A stretch of 64,000 nucleotides of DNA, taken from positions 38,392,107 to 38,456,106 of the forward strand of contig CM042091.1 in the NCBI GenBank assembly GCA_023512835.1, in the 5' to 3' direction. This DNA is from Taxillus chinensis (Eukaryota > Streptophyta > Magnoliopsida > Santalales > Loranthaceae). Position numbers and translations under genes: made by a program. Shown piece by piece: positions 23,653-31,389 of the stretch; position 1 is the stretch's first letter; each line of letters begins with the position of its first letter. The notes below the pieces were generated by a model. The model made no database searches. It was given only the letters and a program-made list of their open reading frames with translations, and was not told where the DNA came from.

Positions 23653-23951
23653 CTGTCAATATCAGTGTCATGCACAAGAGAATCAAAACAGATTTATGGC
23701 ATGTAATGTATGTGCTAATGTATAGCATCAGGGAACTAATACATAGATAAATGCCCAAGTAAACATCAAATTAGTGCAACCAGCAATGATACGATATTAA
23801 GATAGTTCACTTACGGCATCCACAAAGGGAACAAATTAACAGAGCTACTCCAAAACGGCTGCAACACATATTTGGCAACATAGGAATGATCAACGCCGCT
23901 GTACTTGTATCTTTTAAGCGCAGCAACGCCATGTGACCCAATATACCCCAT
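960..23951 (-). CDS. AAPT1: Aminoalcoholphosphotransferase (choline/ethanolamine phosphotransferase), 5' nine exons
   Basis: The enzyme moves phosphocholine or phosphoethanolamine from the CDP-alcohol to diacylglycerol, the last Kennedy-pathway step, in ER/Golgi membranes (family knowledge). Seen here: exons 23951-23815, 21472-21463, 21360-21310, 15026-14949, 7412-7337, 7249-7227, 7135-7035, 1339-1245 and 1028-960 total 640 nt, giving 213 codons plus one base with no stop; every intron is GT-AG. The start [12 protein letters not shown] is the family's usual N-terminus. The signature D-x2-DG-x2-AR-x8-G-x3-D-x3-D is complete: D95, D98, G99, A102, R103, G112, D116, D120. The usual length is about 390 residues, so the C-terminal membrane segments lie left of base 1. 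Introns 1, 3, 4 and 7 (2.3, 6.3, 7.5 and 5.7 kb) contain repeats or transposons; the others seen in full are 87-216 bp. It looks functional as far as visible. Confidence 0.93.
1245..1339 (-). CDS. AAPT1: AAPT exon 8
   Basis: Finishes His159 and encodes residues 160-190 plus the first base of Gly191: [17 protein letters not shown] and on to HIFTGIV. The NGPTEG motif is typical of plant aminoalcoholphosphotransferases. Acceptor AATACAG, donor GTAGGCC. Confidence 0.92.
2084..4497 (+). mobile_element. Degenerate hAT transposon nested in the outer element
   Basis: Imperfect inverted ends (TAGTTTGCAATATCAGCC at left; complement of TGGTTTGCAGTAGCGGTC at right) flank a hAT transposase tail. AACCATA occurs at both borders but overlaps the inverted repeat, so I do not claim a target duplication. 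The 5' two thirds of a transposase gene is missing or unrecognisable, so the copy is non-autonomous. Confidence 0.45.
3045..4182 (+). pseudogene. hAT transposase C-terminal remnant
   Basis: From about 3045 the frame reads [14 protein letters not shown], typical of the region just after the hAT dimerisation domain, followed by an acidic tail ([20 protein letters not shown]) and a Gly/Asp-rich tract. Stops at about 3241 and 3497 and a frameshift break it. The open frame 3688-4182 (164 codons, rich in Ser, Tyr, His and Pro) is probably the same protein's C-terminal tail and not a separate gene. No zinc finger or catalytic core is present. Confidence 0.6.
4830..6850 (+). mobile_element. L1 LINE fragment (RT region), intron 7, antisense to AAPT
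   Basis: Broken L1 polymerase. Recognisable pieces in order: EETSW(L)QK linker at ~4870; [19 protein letters not shown] and [20 protein letters not shown] at 5190-5490; [19 protein letters not shown] at ~5690; then three copies of the R-FLWG-S segment near 6310, 6505 and 6670. Many stops and frameshifts; no endonuclease part and no poly(A) end. Bases 6851-7034 are plain intron. Confidence 0.8.
7035..7135 (-). CDS. AAPT1: AAPT exon 7
   Basis: Residues 126-158 plus two bases of His159: [15 protein letters not shown], then a hydrophobic stretch ending FYGATWEH. Acceptor CTTAAAG, donor GTAAGTAG. Matches the family segment after the active site. Confidence 0.92.
7227..7249 (-). CDS. AAPT1: AAPT exon 6, 23-nt microexon
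   Basis: Completes Gly118 and encodes C119-D-A-L-T-C-A125. D120 is the last metal-binding aspartate of the signature, so this tiny exon is needed for catalysis. Acceptor ATATGCAG, donor GTATTC. Flanking introns are 87 and 91 bp. Confidence 0.9.
7337..7412 (-). CDS. AAPT1: AAPT exon 5 (catalytic signature)
   Basis: Residues 93-117 plus one base of codon 118. It carries [12 protein letters not shown] and SPLGELFDH, that is D95, D98, G99, A102, R103, G112 and D116 of the CDP-alcohol phosphotransferase motif. Acceptor GCCAG, donor GTGATT. Confidence 0.95.
7700..8155 (+). pseudogene. Ty3/gypsy chromovirus 3' pol fragment (integrase tail plus chromodomain)
   Basis: The reading around 7870-8144 gives [15 protein letters not shown], then [20 protein letters not shown] and [12 protein letters not shown], which is the integrase C-terminus and chromodomain end of a Reina-like chromovirus. 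Upstream sequence is too decayed to read. It ends at a purine-rich stretch (GAGAGGGGAGTAA) directly before an LTR-like TGTTGG. Bases 7413-7700 of intron 4 hold nothing I recognise. Confidence 0.75.
8156..8584 (+). repeat. Probable 3' LTR of the chromovirus fragment
   Basis: Starts TGTTGGATCC just after a polypurine tract and the chromodomain end, contains short repeats of TTGGGAGTT(A)TTTATT, an AATAAA-type signal at ~8550, and could end at CCTATCA. The 5' LTR is absent, so both ends are inferred. Confidence 0.5.
10493..10667 (+). repeat. Tandem duplication inside the L1
   Basis: An 86-bp unit beginning GTTGCTCCTCTTGTATTTGG and ending GATAGAGC occurs at 10493-10578 and again at 10582-10667, about 95% identical, offset 89 bp. 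It duplicates the RT segment [13 protein letters not shown]. Confidence 0.85.
11202..12051. mobile_element. MITE-like element nested in the L1
   Basis: Exact 13-bp terminal inverted repeats, GTAGTCAAAAGTG at left and CACTTTTGACTAC at right. Subterminal GCGC-rich stretches (AAGCGCACGAAGCGC; AAATGCGCC), a GACGACAACGA-type trinucleotide-rich centre and an AT-rich half. L1 sequence resumes to the right (endonuclease/tail linker with DWELKAF). No target duplication is apparent. Confidence 0.65.
12200..14035 (-). mobile_element. Internally deleted gypsy (Reina-like) element nested in the L1
   Basis: Minus strand reads a gag end with a zinc knuckle-like motif ([19 protein letters not shown], ~13570-13510), then a protease ([11 protein letters not shown], ~13360) and decayed downstream sequence. 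RT, RNase H and integrase are missing. Left edge TGTTAAGAACC gives an LTR end (...TTCTTAACA on the minus strand). The stretches around 12700-12835 and 13940-14035 are diverged direct copies (CTGATAYGGGCATG...AAATTTTTTAGC / GACTTTTTTAGC), probably LTR starts. Borders are approximate. Confidence 0.55.
14949..15026 (-). CDS. AAPT1: AAPT exon 4
   Basis: Twenty-six codons, residues 67-92, reading [19 protein letters not shown] and on to LYQ. Acceptor TTCACAG, donor GTTATT. It sits only about 300 bp from the poly(A) end of the L1 element in intron 4. Confidence 0.92.
15027..16403. other. Intron 3 sequence without recognised features
   Basis: AT-rich, no credible coding frame on either strand and no terminal repeats recognised. 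Bases 20887-21309, at the other end of the same intron, are similar. Confidence 0.6.
16578..20250 (-). mobile_element. L1 LINE in intron 3, sense to AAPT, 5'-truncated
   Basis: Minus strand from 20250: endonuclease end ([26 protein letters not shown]), linker (EETSWRQK), RT ([63 protein letters not shown]), tail [10 protein letters not shown] at ~16975, and a 3'UTR with AATAAA and poly(A), seen as T's at 16578-16585. Many stops and frameshifts. The RT catalytic YADD is not recognisable. The MITE at 17122-17668 interrupts it. Confidence 0.85.
17122..17668. mobile_element. MITE nested in the intron-3 L1
   Basis: Exact 12-bp inverted ends AGGGGTGTGCAT / ATGCACACCCCT. Interior has GGGTCGG / CCGACCC-type subterminal repeats and an AT-rich core, as in plant hAT MITEs. 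L1 coding remnants continue on both sides. No clean 8-bp target duplication. Confidence 0.7.
21310..21360 (-). CDS. AAPT1: AAPT exon 3
   Basis: Seventeen codons, residues 50-66 ([17 protein letters not shown]), hydrophobic, matching the first membrane segment of the family. Acceptor TTTTCCAG, donor GTAAGTGAG. Phase 0 on both sides. Confidence 0.92.
21463..21472 (-). CDS. AAPT1: AAPT exon 2, 10-nt microexon
   Basis: Exon 1 ends WMP and exon 3 begins ITLMG, but the family reads WMPPNMITLMG. The missing ten bases, GCCAAACATG, sit 102 bp upstream of exon 3, flanked by CAG and GT on the minus strand. Inserting them completes codon 46 (CC+G, Pro) and adds Pro-Asn-Met in frame. No other arrangement of exons 1 and 3 keeps the reading frame with these residues. 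Confidence 0.9.
21838..22965. repeat. Diverged direct repeats in intron 1
   Basis: About 140 bp at 21838-21975 (CATCATGTC...TATTTACTACGTACTTTTACTT...TTTCACATGGCA) recurs in decayed form at 22826-22965 (CATTATGTC...TATTCATTATGTACTTTTACTT...TTTACATGGCA), same orientation. Function unknown. The rest of intron 1 (21473-23814) is AT-rich and non-coding. Confidence 0.5.
23594..23652. repeat. (TA)n(GA)n microsatellite in intron 1
   Basis: About 20 TA units followed by about 9 GA units, 160 bp downstream of exon 1 in the direction of AAPT transcription. Confidence 0.95.
23815..23951 (-). CDS. AAPT1: AAPT exon 1 (start codon exon)
   Basis: Encodes residues 1-45 and two bases of codon 46, from MGYIGSHG to FPLWMP. 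The donor follows as GTAAGTG. The ATG at 23951 is chosen because the family starts MGYIG; an in-frame upstream ATG lengthens the frame only by non-conserved residues (MLCYDDCGRCCQ...). Contains [20 protein letters not shown], typical of the family N-terminus. Confidence 0.93.
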
Positions 23952-24430
23952 TTTTATCATATAGGCCGCTCGGATTCGCTTCAAAACAGGGGTCAAACAC
24001 TGACAGCACCTGCCACAGTCGTCGTAACATAACAAGTCACTAACAACAAAAACATTGGAGTTTCGAATTGAGGCAAGATTAAAGAATCAACCTCGTACGA
24101 TTGATGACAAAAAATGAAAGAAATACATGTAGATTGGGCAAACGAACAACGGGAAAATAACAGATCTAGGAAGCGATTTAATCGAAGACGTGAGTGAAAA
24201 GTCAAAAACCTAAACGCGGTCGAATCGAGCAGCGAGGTGAGGAGAGGGGCGAGTCGGGGCTCGAATCCCACAGATCGAGAAGTTGATATTGGAAATGGGG
24301 ATTCGAAATCGTGGGGGAGGAGGGTTGATATTTCAGGGATTTGGCAACGACATGCTCGCGTAGTACGCGCGGGCGGAGAATTTGGTGGTGGTTTGCCCCA
24401 AGCCAATGGGATTTGGCAAAGCGTTTAATT
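23952..24430 (-). promoter_or_regulatory. AAPT 5' leader and proximal promoter, with a possible uORF
   Basis: GC-richer than the AT-rich flank and directly upstream of the AAPT start. It contains an open frame of 137 codons (24406 to 23993, minus) that stops 41 nt before the AAPT ATG; if transcription starts upstream of it, it would act as an upstream ORF. AG/GT sites near 23985-24005 (GGCAG, CTGTCAG) would also allow a 5'UTR intron ending here. Neither the start site nor a TATA box could be fixed by eye. Confidence 0.4.
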
Positions 24431-25612
24431 TTAGCCTCAAATGGCTCGTGATTTTTTTATTTTTTCTTTAATAATAATACCGACTGTTTATAAGCAAGTT
24501 CGGTAAAAGTTTATTCGTGTTCTTTGCTTAAAAGAAATAATGTGTGATCATTATGAAGTATTAGAATATTGTTGACAAGATGAAAAATTAATAAATTAAG
24601 TAATATATTTTAAAAATATTTTTTTTTATATTATTATGAAATAAAAAAATTATTTTATTTTATTTTTATAAATTACATATAATATTTATTTAAATATATT
24701 AAACAATAATATATTTTTTATAATAAGTATATAATGTAATTTATTTTACTTTTAAACTTTTAAAACTGTGTTCATAACGTTTATTGAATAATACAGTTCA
24801 AAGTTCATAAATAGTAATACGATAGTTAAAGTTCATATAGTAATAAATACGTTTGAACACTTTACTATTTGATTTGACTTGATTCATTTACAATCTTAAC
24901 TTTCTCTCATCTCTTACTACCATTTAAAACACCCGTAACTCGTAAATTATGATTTTAAATTCACAATTTTTTTCACTGCTTTTGTGTATATATTTTTTTA
25001 GTTTGAAAAGTTAATTTCATAAAAAATTAACTAAAATTTATTTTTTGACTATGTTATAATTAAAATTTTAATATAATAAATTTATAAATTTAATACAATA
25101 TTATTTATTTTTTATTTATTAAAGTAATATATTTTCTACCATTTACGTTAAATTTTTTTCTCATTACATTTATTTTCCAGAATAAATAAATATTTTTAAA
25201 TAATATTTAAAATAATAAATAATTAAACTAGAATAAGAAATAAAATTTTAAAATGTATATTACTAAAAAAAAATAATACTTTTATTTATTTTATTTCATT
25301 ACAGTATTAGCCCCATGGAATTGGTTAAAGAAGGAAATTTCACTTTAGGAATCAATACAATTTTTTTAGTTAATTCTGGTTTAAGGATATTCTTTAAAAA
25401 ATGCATATTGACTTATTAGAAAAACGGGTTTAAATTTATTTGTCATGAAAGAATAATTTAGGAGTAAAAAATCACACCTGAAGTCGACATTTATCATTGA
25501 AATTGGCGTTATTTTACCTGGAGTATAGGATATTATTTATCTATATTTTTATTTTGTTATTTTCTCAACTTACTTTGTTTATGTTTTTTAATTACATAAT
25601 ATATATATATAT
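24431..25612. other. AT-rich intergenic flank upstream of AAPT
   Basis: Strongly AT-rich, with homopolymer runs and no credible coding frame. It separates the AAPT promoter from the copia LTR. Distal promoter elements of AAPT may lie here but none could be picked out. Confidence 0.6.
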
Positions 25613-26803
25613 TGATGGTCCCTTGGAGCCTAAAGGGGGGGTGAATAGGCTCTTATTCGAACTCTTTTTTTCTCTCAAGACAAAGACTTATCTAGTTTAA
25701 GTGATAATATCACTCGGAAGATAACAGGATAATTTAAGATTTTGTTTTATTATCACAAAGTCGATTATAACAAAATAAGAAGCAAACACTCTCTTACACT
25801 CATTTACAACTTTGAATTCACACACTAGCCAAGTGCCTTTTCTATTTTTGCACTTCTTCGCTTCCAGCTCACTCTATTTACAAGAAGTATAAGATTGAAT
25901 ATTTATACAAAACATTCCTAAGAGACAACCTTGAACTTGAAGTTCGAATGTTCCGCACTAACCATCCCTGGTAATCTATCCGCCTTGATCGCTGCGGATT
26001 GTGGAGCTCAAGATCTTGGATTCAAGAGTATAAGTGTCTTAGTGAGTTCCGAGATACAATTAAGGTTGTGTCCACATATCCTGGATGATCCACGTGTAAG
26101 ATTCTTCTGTTCTAAATGCATTCTTCTTACATCGGACAAGACGAGCCGATAACTTTAAATGCGGTTTCATTCGAGCGTTGTCTTCTTGGTCCGGTGTAAT
26201 TTTCCTTACTCCAGTAGTTAATGGCTGAACCTTACTCCGTGTCGTGGGTCTTATTCAGTATCTATTCAAGATTAGAATCCTTAGTCCGTGTCGTAACTTC
26301 CTTACTCCGCATGTAAGTTCCTTACCGTATGTGTAAGTTTCTTACTCCGTATGTAAGTTCCTTACTCCAGTGTGTAAGTTCCTTATCTGTGTGTAAGTTC
26401 CTTACTCCGTGTGTAAGTTCCTTACTCCGTGTAAGTTCCTTACTCCAGAAGCCAAGTTCCTTACTCCTTATCCGTATGTAAGTTCCTTTACTCCGTGTCT
26501 AAGTTCTCCTACCCGTATGTAAGTTCCTTACTCCGCATCTATTTTCCTTACTCCGCACTTATTTTCCTTACTCCGCACTTATTTTCCTTACTCCGCACTT
26601 ATTGTTACTTGGTTATTTACCAAGTGTTTGACGATCACTTATTTGTCGGATCGGGATTATGTATCCTCGTCCTTAGCTTTGCTCTCACGAGTGATCTTTG
26701 GATTAGTGACATACCTTCTCCAATGATCAAATAAACACAAAAGATCTCAGATCAAATTACATAAGGCTTTAACGGCATTATCCAAATTCGGTTTGATCCA
26801 ACA
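25613..26803 (-). repeat. Copia 3' LTR (left copy)
   Basis: Starts TGATGGTCCCTTGGAGCC and ends GATCCAACA as read on the plus strand, i.e. TGTTGGATC...ACCATCA on the element's strand. Contains an array of ~18-20-bp units built on TTCCTTACTCCG (26200-26600). Confidence 0.9.
26287..26600 (-). repeat. Tandem motif array in the copia LTR
   Basis: About fifteen degenerate units of TAAGTTCCTTACTCCGTG (element strand: CGGAGTAAGGAACTTA), then three near-identical units of TTCCTTACTCCGCACTTATT. The 5' LTR holds the equivalent array with a different unit count. Sits in the presumed U3 and may bind regulators. Confidence 0.85.
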
Positions 26804-26815
26804 ATCTCCCCCAAT
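26804..26815 (-). promoter_or_regulatory. Copia polypurine tract
   Basis: Minus strand reads TTGGGGGAGAT immediately before the TGTTGGATC start of the 3' LTR, the usual copia arrangement for plus-strand priming. Confidence 0.85.
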
Positions 26816-27429
26816 TATGGATATGCCTAAACCTCTGTATTGATCCTTGCATTCTGCAAACGAATATCATCCGTAATATACACCACAACCAATTTCATTG
26901 ATCAAGAACTAAATACAAATCACCTTTAATACAGATTTTTCACTAAGGTACATAAGGCTTACTATACTTAAGATCATTACCTTTGCAGAAACCTCCAGGT
27001 CACGATCGTAAAGGTGGAGTGTGGCTCCAATGTTTGTCCACAAGTAAGAACGATTTGATGAAATGACAAACAGTTGCATCATCTCCATCCCGTTGTTGTC
27101 GCACTTGCTTCTGCCCCTAACGTCGCTCGAGTTTCAAAAGAGCGAAGGAGTGATACCCAACTTTCATATAGTCCGCTTTCTTCACTTGGCGATATCCGGC
27201 CAGAGGTTCCCATTGATTCTTCCTAACGGTGCTCCACAATCATGAGAATCAATGAGAATCATCTGCTTGGGATCAATCATGAAGATCACATAATGAATGC
27301 ATCATGATCCGTACGGAACGAGGATGGTCGAGAGAGTTTTCCATGGTGGTGCTATCTTATATTTGGACTGTAAGTCTCAATTAACTCCACACTCGGGAAG
27401 ATAGCCCTCATTCCAACATGGCGTAGACT

Positions 27430-30100
27430 TCAAACAAGTGCCCATCTTCGTAAAGAGATGAAACTAATCATCTCCATCTTGCAACCTCGAGAAGTCCACA
27501 ATGCTTTCGTAGAAAGAGTCCTTTCTCCGAACAAAGAGTCCGAATGTCGGCGAGAAAGGATACATTTCGAAGACATCTTCTCTCGACAGAAGACGCAAAG
27601 ATAAGCTTTCATTGCTTGCACAGCTTCCATCCGCATCAGGGGGTCAAACTCCGCATGGGACGGGAGGAAGGTATACCATGGATGAGAGGATGGAGGAGGA
27701 GCCGGAGGTGCAGAAGAGAGCCGGTCGAGAGAAGCGGCTTGTTTGGGAATTTAACTCGAAGCACCGGTGGCAGCGCCTCGCGGGACGATGGTCAGGCGAG
27801 AAGGAGTAGACGGATCGAGGGACACTTTCTCCCGGCTTGCGATCGACGGGAAGAACGGGAGGACGAGCCATCGGATGCGCCGATCCGCGAAGGAAGTAGA
27901 GAGTGAATGAACGGAGGTGGCGACAAGATCCATTTTCTCGCTCAACGGAAGTGGAGGAGTCGCTGAGGGCGAGAGAGCTGGGCGCCGAGGGCATCAACTT
28001 TGGCAATGATGGCGGAAATTGGGCGCTGAGCGTGAGCACAGGTCCACCGACGGAAAGACAAAGATCGGAGTGGACCGTGCCAAAGAGGCACGCCCAAGGG
28101 CTAACTCGAGCTTGGAGGACTCCCCGCACGAACAGGAGCAGGGCGGCGCAAGCAGGAGTCCGCAGTGAGTAAGCAAGAAGCGCCAGGAGCATCCGAGCAT
28201 CGAGGCATCCGGAGCTGGGAGGCATCCGGAGCATTGGAGGCATCCGAGCAAGAGACCCGCTTTGACCGACAAGTCAACCACGGGAATCGCGGCGGCAGAG
28301 AAGAGGGCCCAGCTTTAGCAAAGCAGGGACTCGGCAGCAGGGACTGGGCCGAGGGGTAGTGGGAACGACACATCTGGAATGGCACGGCGTAAGAAAGCCG
28401 TGGTCCGTATTCCGATGATCATAGTCTCCGGGATGGGTATGCAGGTGTAAAATACCCGAGATCGTGTCAGGAATGGAAGAGGTGTGGATAGGGCCGAAAC
28501 GGAGCCAGAGGTCCGTTAAGGTGACGGCGGAGAGATGGTCAAGGTAATCTCGGGGTTGAGGTAGAGGAGGCAAGGGGGCTTCGGAGAAGCAGCCGGGACA
28601 TCGCGGTGGCGCGCGCAACAGCGGATCAACCGGCAGCAGCATAAGGATGTGGAGGGAGTGGGGACATCAGCAGAGAGGGGGCCGAGAAACAGCTCTCGAC
28701 GCACCGCGCCGAGAGGGCCCCGCAACCTCGGACGGTTCAAAGACGGACGCTCCGGGAAGCCCAGGGAGTGGGAGGGCGCAGCTACGGACCGAATCCGGGA
28801 GGATCGGTGTACGGAATCGACTCGGGGCTTGGTCGTCGGAGGGGTCACCAATGTAGCCGCCTTGTTGTTCCGCGAGGGAGAGTGCGGGAGAGCTACCGTG
28901 GGTCGGCGGGCAGTCATGTTTCCATCCGGCGCAGGTGACGAAGATAAAGAGCCGAGGGAAACGAGACAAGATCAACTTGGGCGAAATGGTCCGGACGAAG
29001 ACGCCGAAGACAATGCCGAGGATGCGCCCATGGAATGGTTTTTTGTGACCACCAGAAGCAAGCGAAATAAGAACATCCCCCAATCCATTGGAAGACCTTC
29101 AAAGACGCCGTACATGGCCGTAAGAAGATCATACGGGAACCGAGTCCCAGGCTAATGTGCGAGCCGGAGCATCGACTTAGTAATAGTCGCCATACATCGA
29201 TAATGCGACCTGGAAGGATTTCACCTTGTATTCCTTCCCCTTGTTCGTGCACCCCATAGAAGCCGCCATCGGATCGGCATCCGGACGCTGTGGTTCACCA
29301 AGAGGAAGGTGGAGAGCAGCTGAGAAGAAAGCCGGAGTGATGACGATGGATTCACCGCGGACATAAGAGGTTATGGAATCTTTGGTGCAGTAATCCGTTG
29401 GTAATACTCAAGAATGTCATCGATAAGAAGATCGATGGGATTGGAGACCAGGTTGAGATGTGCGAGGCTTCAAGAAGAGGGCGAAGCTGGAGAAACCAAT
29501 CCGGAGGATCGGAAACAGCATTCCAATCAACTAGATGGCCAGGAGTAACGCCGAAAAGAAAGATTCAGGGTGCCATGGCAGATTTGATGGGAAGGAAAAG
29601 AGGAAAGGTGAGGTCTTGACAGTAGAAGGAGCAACGAGAGGGTTGGGGATTTGAAATGAGCAATACCGTGCTTCGCAGAATGATCGGAACATATAAGCAC
29701 CGAGTCCGCAAACGTCCGGGTCTAGGAATGTGGGGTGAGGTGGGGACCCGCGCGACATGCCGATGTCATTTGTCTCGGATATCGAGGCGTCTCCGAATAA
29801 AACGATGTCGTGGAGACCGCATGACCAAGTAGAGATTACAACCGGTTGCCATCCGCAGAAGTGTGTGTGCAACCCGAGATATGCATTTAATGAATCATCA
29901 TTATTCCTCCTCAAAAGCATGCGACATATGAAAGATATACGTGGATCGTCACATCGAACAAAGTCGAGTCCGAGGAAAGAGCCGACACTCATCCGAGTTA
30001 ATAATATTCGTGAAAGAGTATCCGGATTAATAATAGACTTGTCCGTCGGAAACGAGCTTGGTGAGAATGCAGAGTGGATTCCTTTGTAAATAATAAGTCA
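27430..30100 (-). pseudogene. GC-rich third-ORF region of the copia element
   Basis: Lies between RNase H and the 3' LTR on the element's strand. Several overlapping minus frames (29992-29531, 29252-28914, 28917-28516, 28642-28274, 28243-27644) look like one long ORF cut by frameshifts. The first part has a FEIPNPLVAPSTVK-type and a MYGVFEGLPMDWGMFLFRL segment similar to the large 'plant transposon protein' domain of retroelement accessory ORFs; the later part is rich in Pro, Ser, Leu and Arg. Base composition is far more GC-rich than the rest of the element. Envelope-like or regulatory roles are guesses. Bases 26816-27430 and 30100-31390 are decayed non-coding element sequence. Confidence 0.5.
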
Positions 30101-31389
30101 AAGAGAAGAGAAGTACCACAACACTTCAAATCCGAGACTATGGACCGGATTTATCAATATGGTTGCAAAGAAAATCTGAACTCGTAGCTAAATAAAGATA
30201 TACCGAAAATACAAAAGCTTAACAGGCAAGGATTAAGACGGATTAGAGAAGATAATCAAGTGAAAAACAACATAATCCGAACTAATAAGAAATGTAACTC
30301 ATGCATGGCTAAGAATGTAGTAGACGACGCAACGTGAAAGTGATCAATATTACCGAATCAGGGCATATGTCGATAGCAATACCAGGTTCATATAGTCAAC
30401 ATAAATAAACCGTCTTGCCGAATAAGTAAACAGCTAAGATTAATTAAAGGTCAAATGATTTGGCTTCATTAGGATTCATGAGCGTCAGATGAAAGGTGAA
30501 CACATGTCAAAAGAATGCAGATGATTAATCGATTAAAATGCATGGTCAAGGAAGAACATACATCCACACATGCCACTTTTCCGATTTAAAACAAAGATGT
30601 CCCAAATGATCCCAAGTAATAAATAGAGAGAAGGAGAATCCGAGACATATTAGGGGTTCATTGTCGCCTCCCCCTAGATCATTTAATCCTCTCAATGAAA
30701 AGCTCCCCCTCAGATAGACAGCCAAGGAAAAAAGGTCATGAGACATATACGGGGTATTATCAATAAAATATAAAGCATTTTCTCCCGTAGATCGCGTAAT
30801 CCTCTCTTGGCCGACTGCTCCAATTTGTAGTCAAAGATCGATCTATCTTATTAGAAGACCATACTCGTAGCTGATCAATGCGGTTTGTATTCATCCACCA
30901 GGCATTCCAAGCTAGCCCATTTCACTCCTTCAACTATGCACGTTAATGGAGTAATCTAAATGAACACGCTTTGATCATGTGGTGATTAATGGATATGAAG
31001 ATCATTAATCCGATCGAGGTAAATCATATAAACCGTAATTATGTTAGCTTTAAACGACTTCTACTGGAACGCAAGCATCCTCCCATTATGAGGTTGAGAT
31101 TAACATCGAAACATGGAACCGGGAGTCGGAAGATGATCAAGAATGCGCTTTTCTACTACTTTCAAGAAACATACAACGATGGTTTGTGAGAGAATATACC
31201 GCTGTGAAATTTAAATGAGAAACTATGCAGAGAAGTCGAGCATACCTAGTTGGAAGAGTAGTCGTAAAACCTCGCATCGTGGGAGAGGCTTTGTAAATAT
31301 GTCCGCTAATTGATCTTCAAGAGGCAACATGTTCCAGCCGAAATATGCTTTTTAAGAACATGATCGCGTACGAAGTGATACCGACCTCA

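Noticed and set aside
960..23951. AAPT as a retro- or decayed pseudogene
   Set aside because: Introns are present, all nine exons are open, splice sites are intact and every catalytic residue is kept.
24237..24428. 63-codon plus-strand frame near the AAPT promoter
   Set aside because: Antisense shadow of the minus-strand leader frame with no recognisable motif.
27644..28243. 199-codon minus-strand frame as a host gene
   Set aside because: GC-rich DNA gives several long overlapping frames on both strands here; it lies inside the copia element between pol and the 3' LTR and shows no known domain, so it was treated as part of the broken third-ORF region.
28649..29155. 168-codon plus-strand frame
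   Set aside because: Antisense to the copia third-ORF region, with Arg/Gly/Glu-rich random-looking composition; a shadow of the GC-rich minus-strand sequence.
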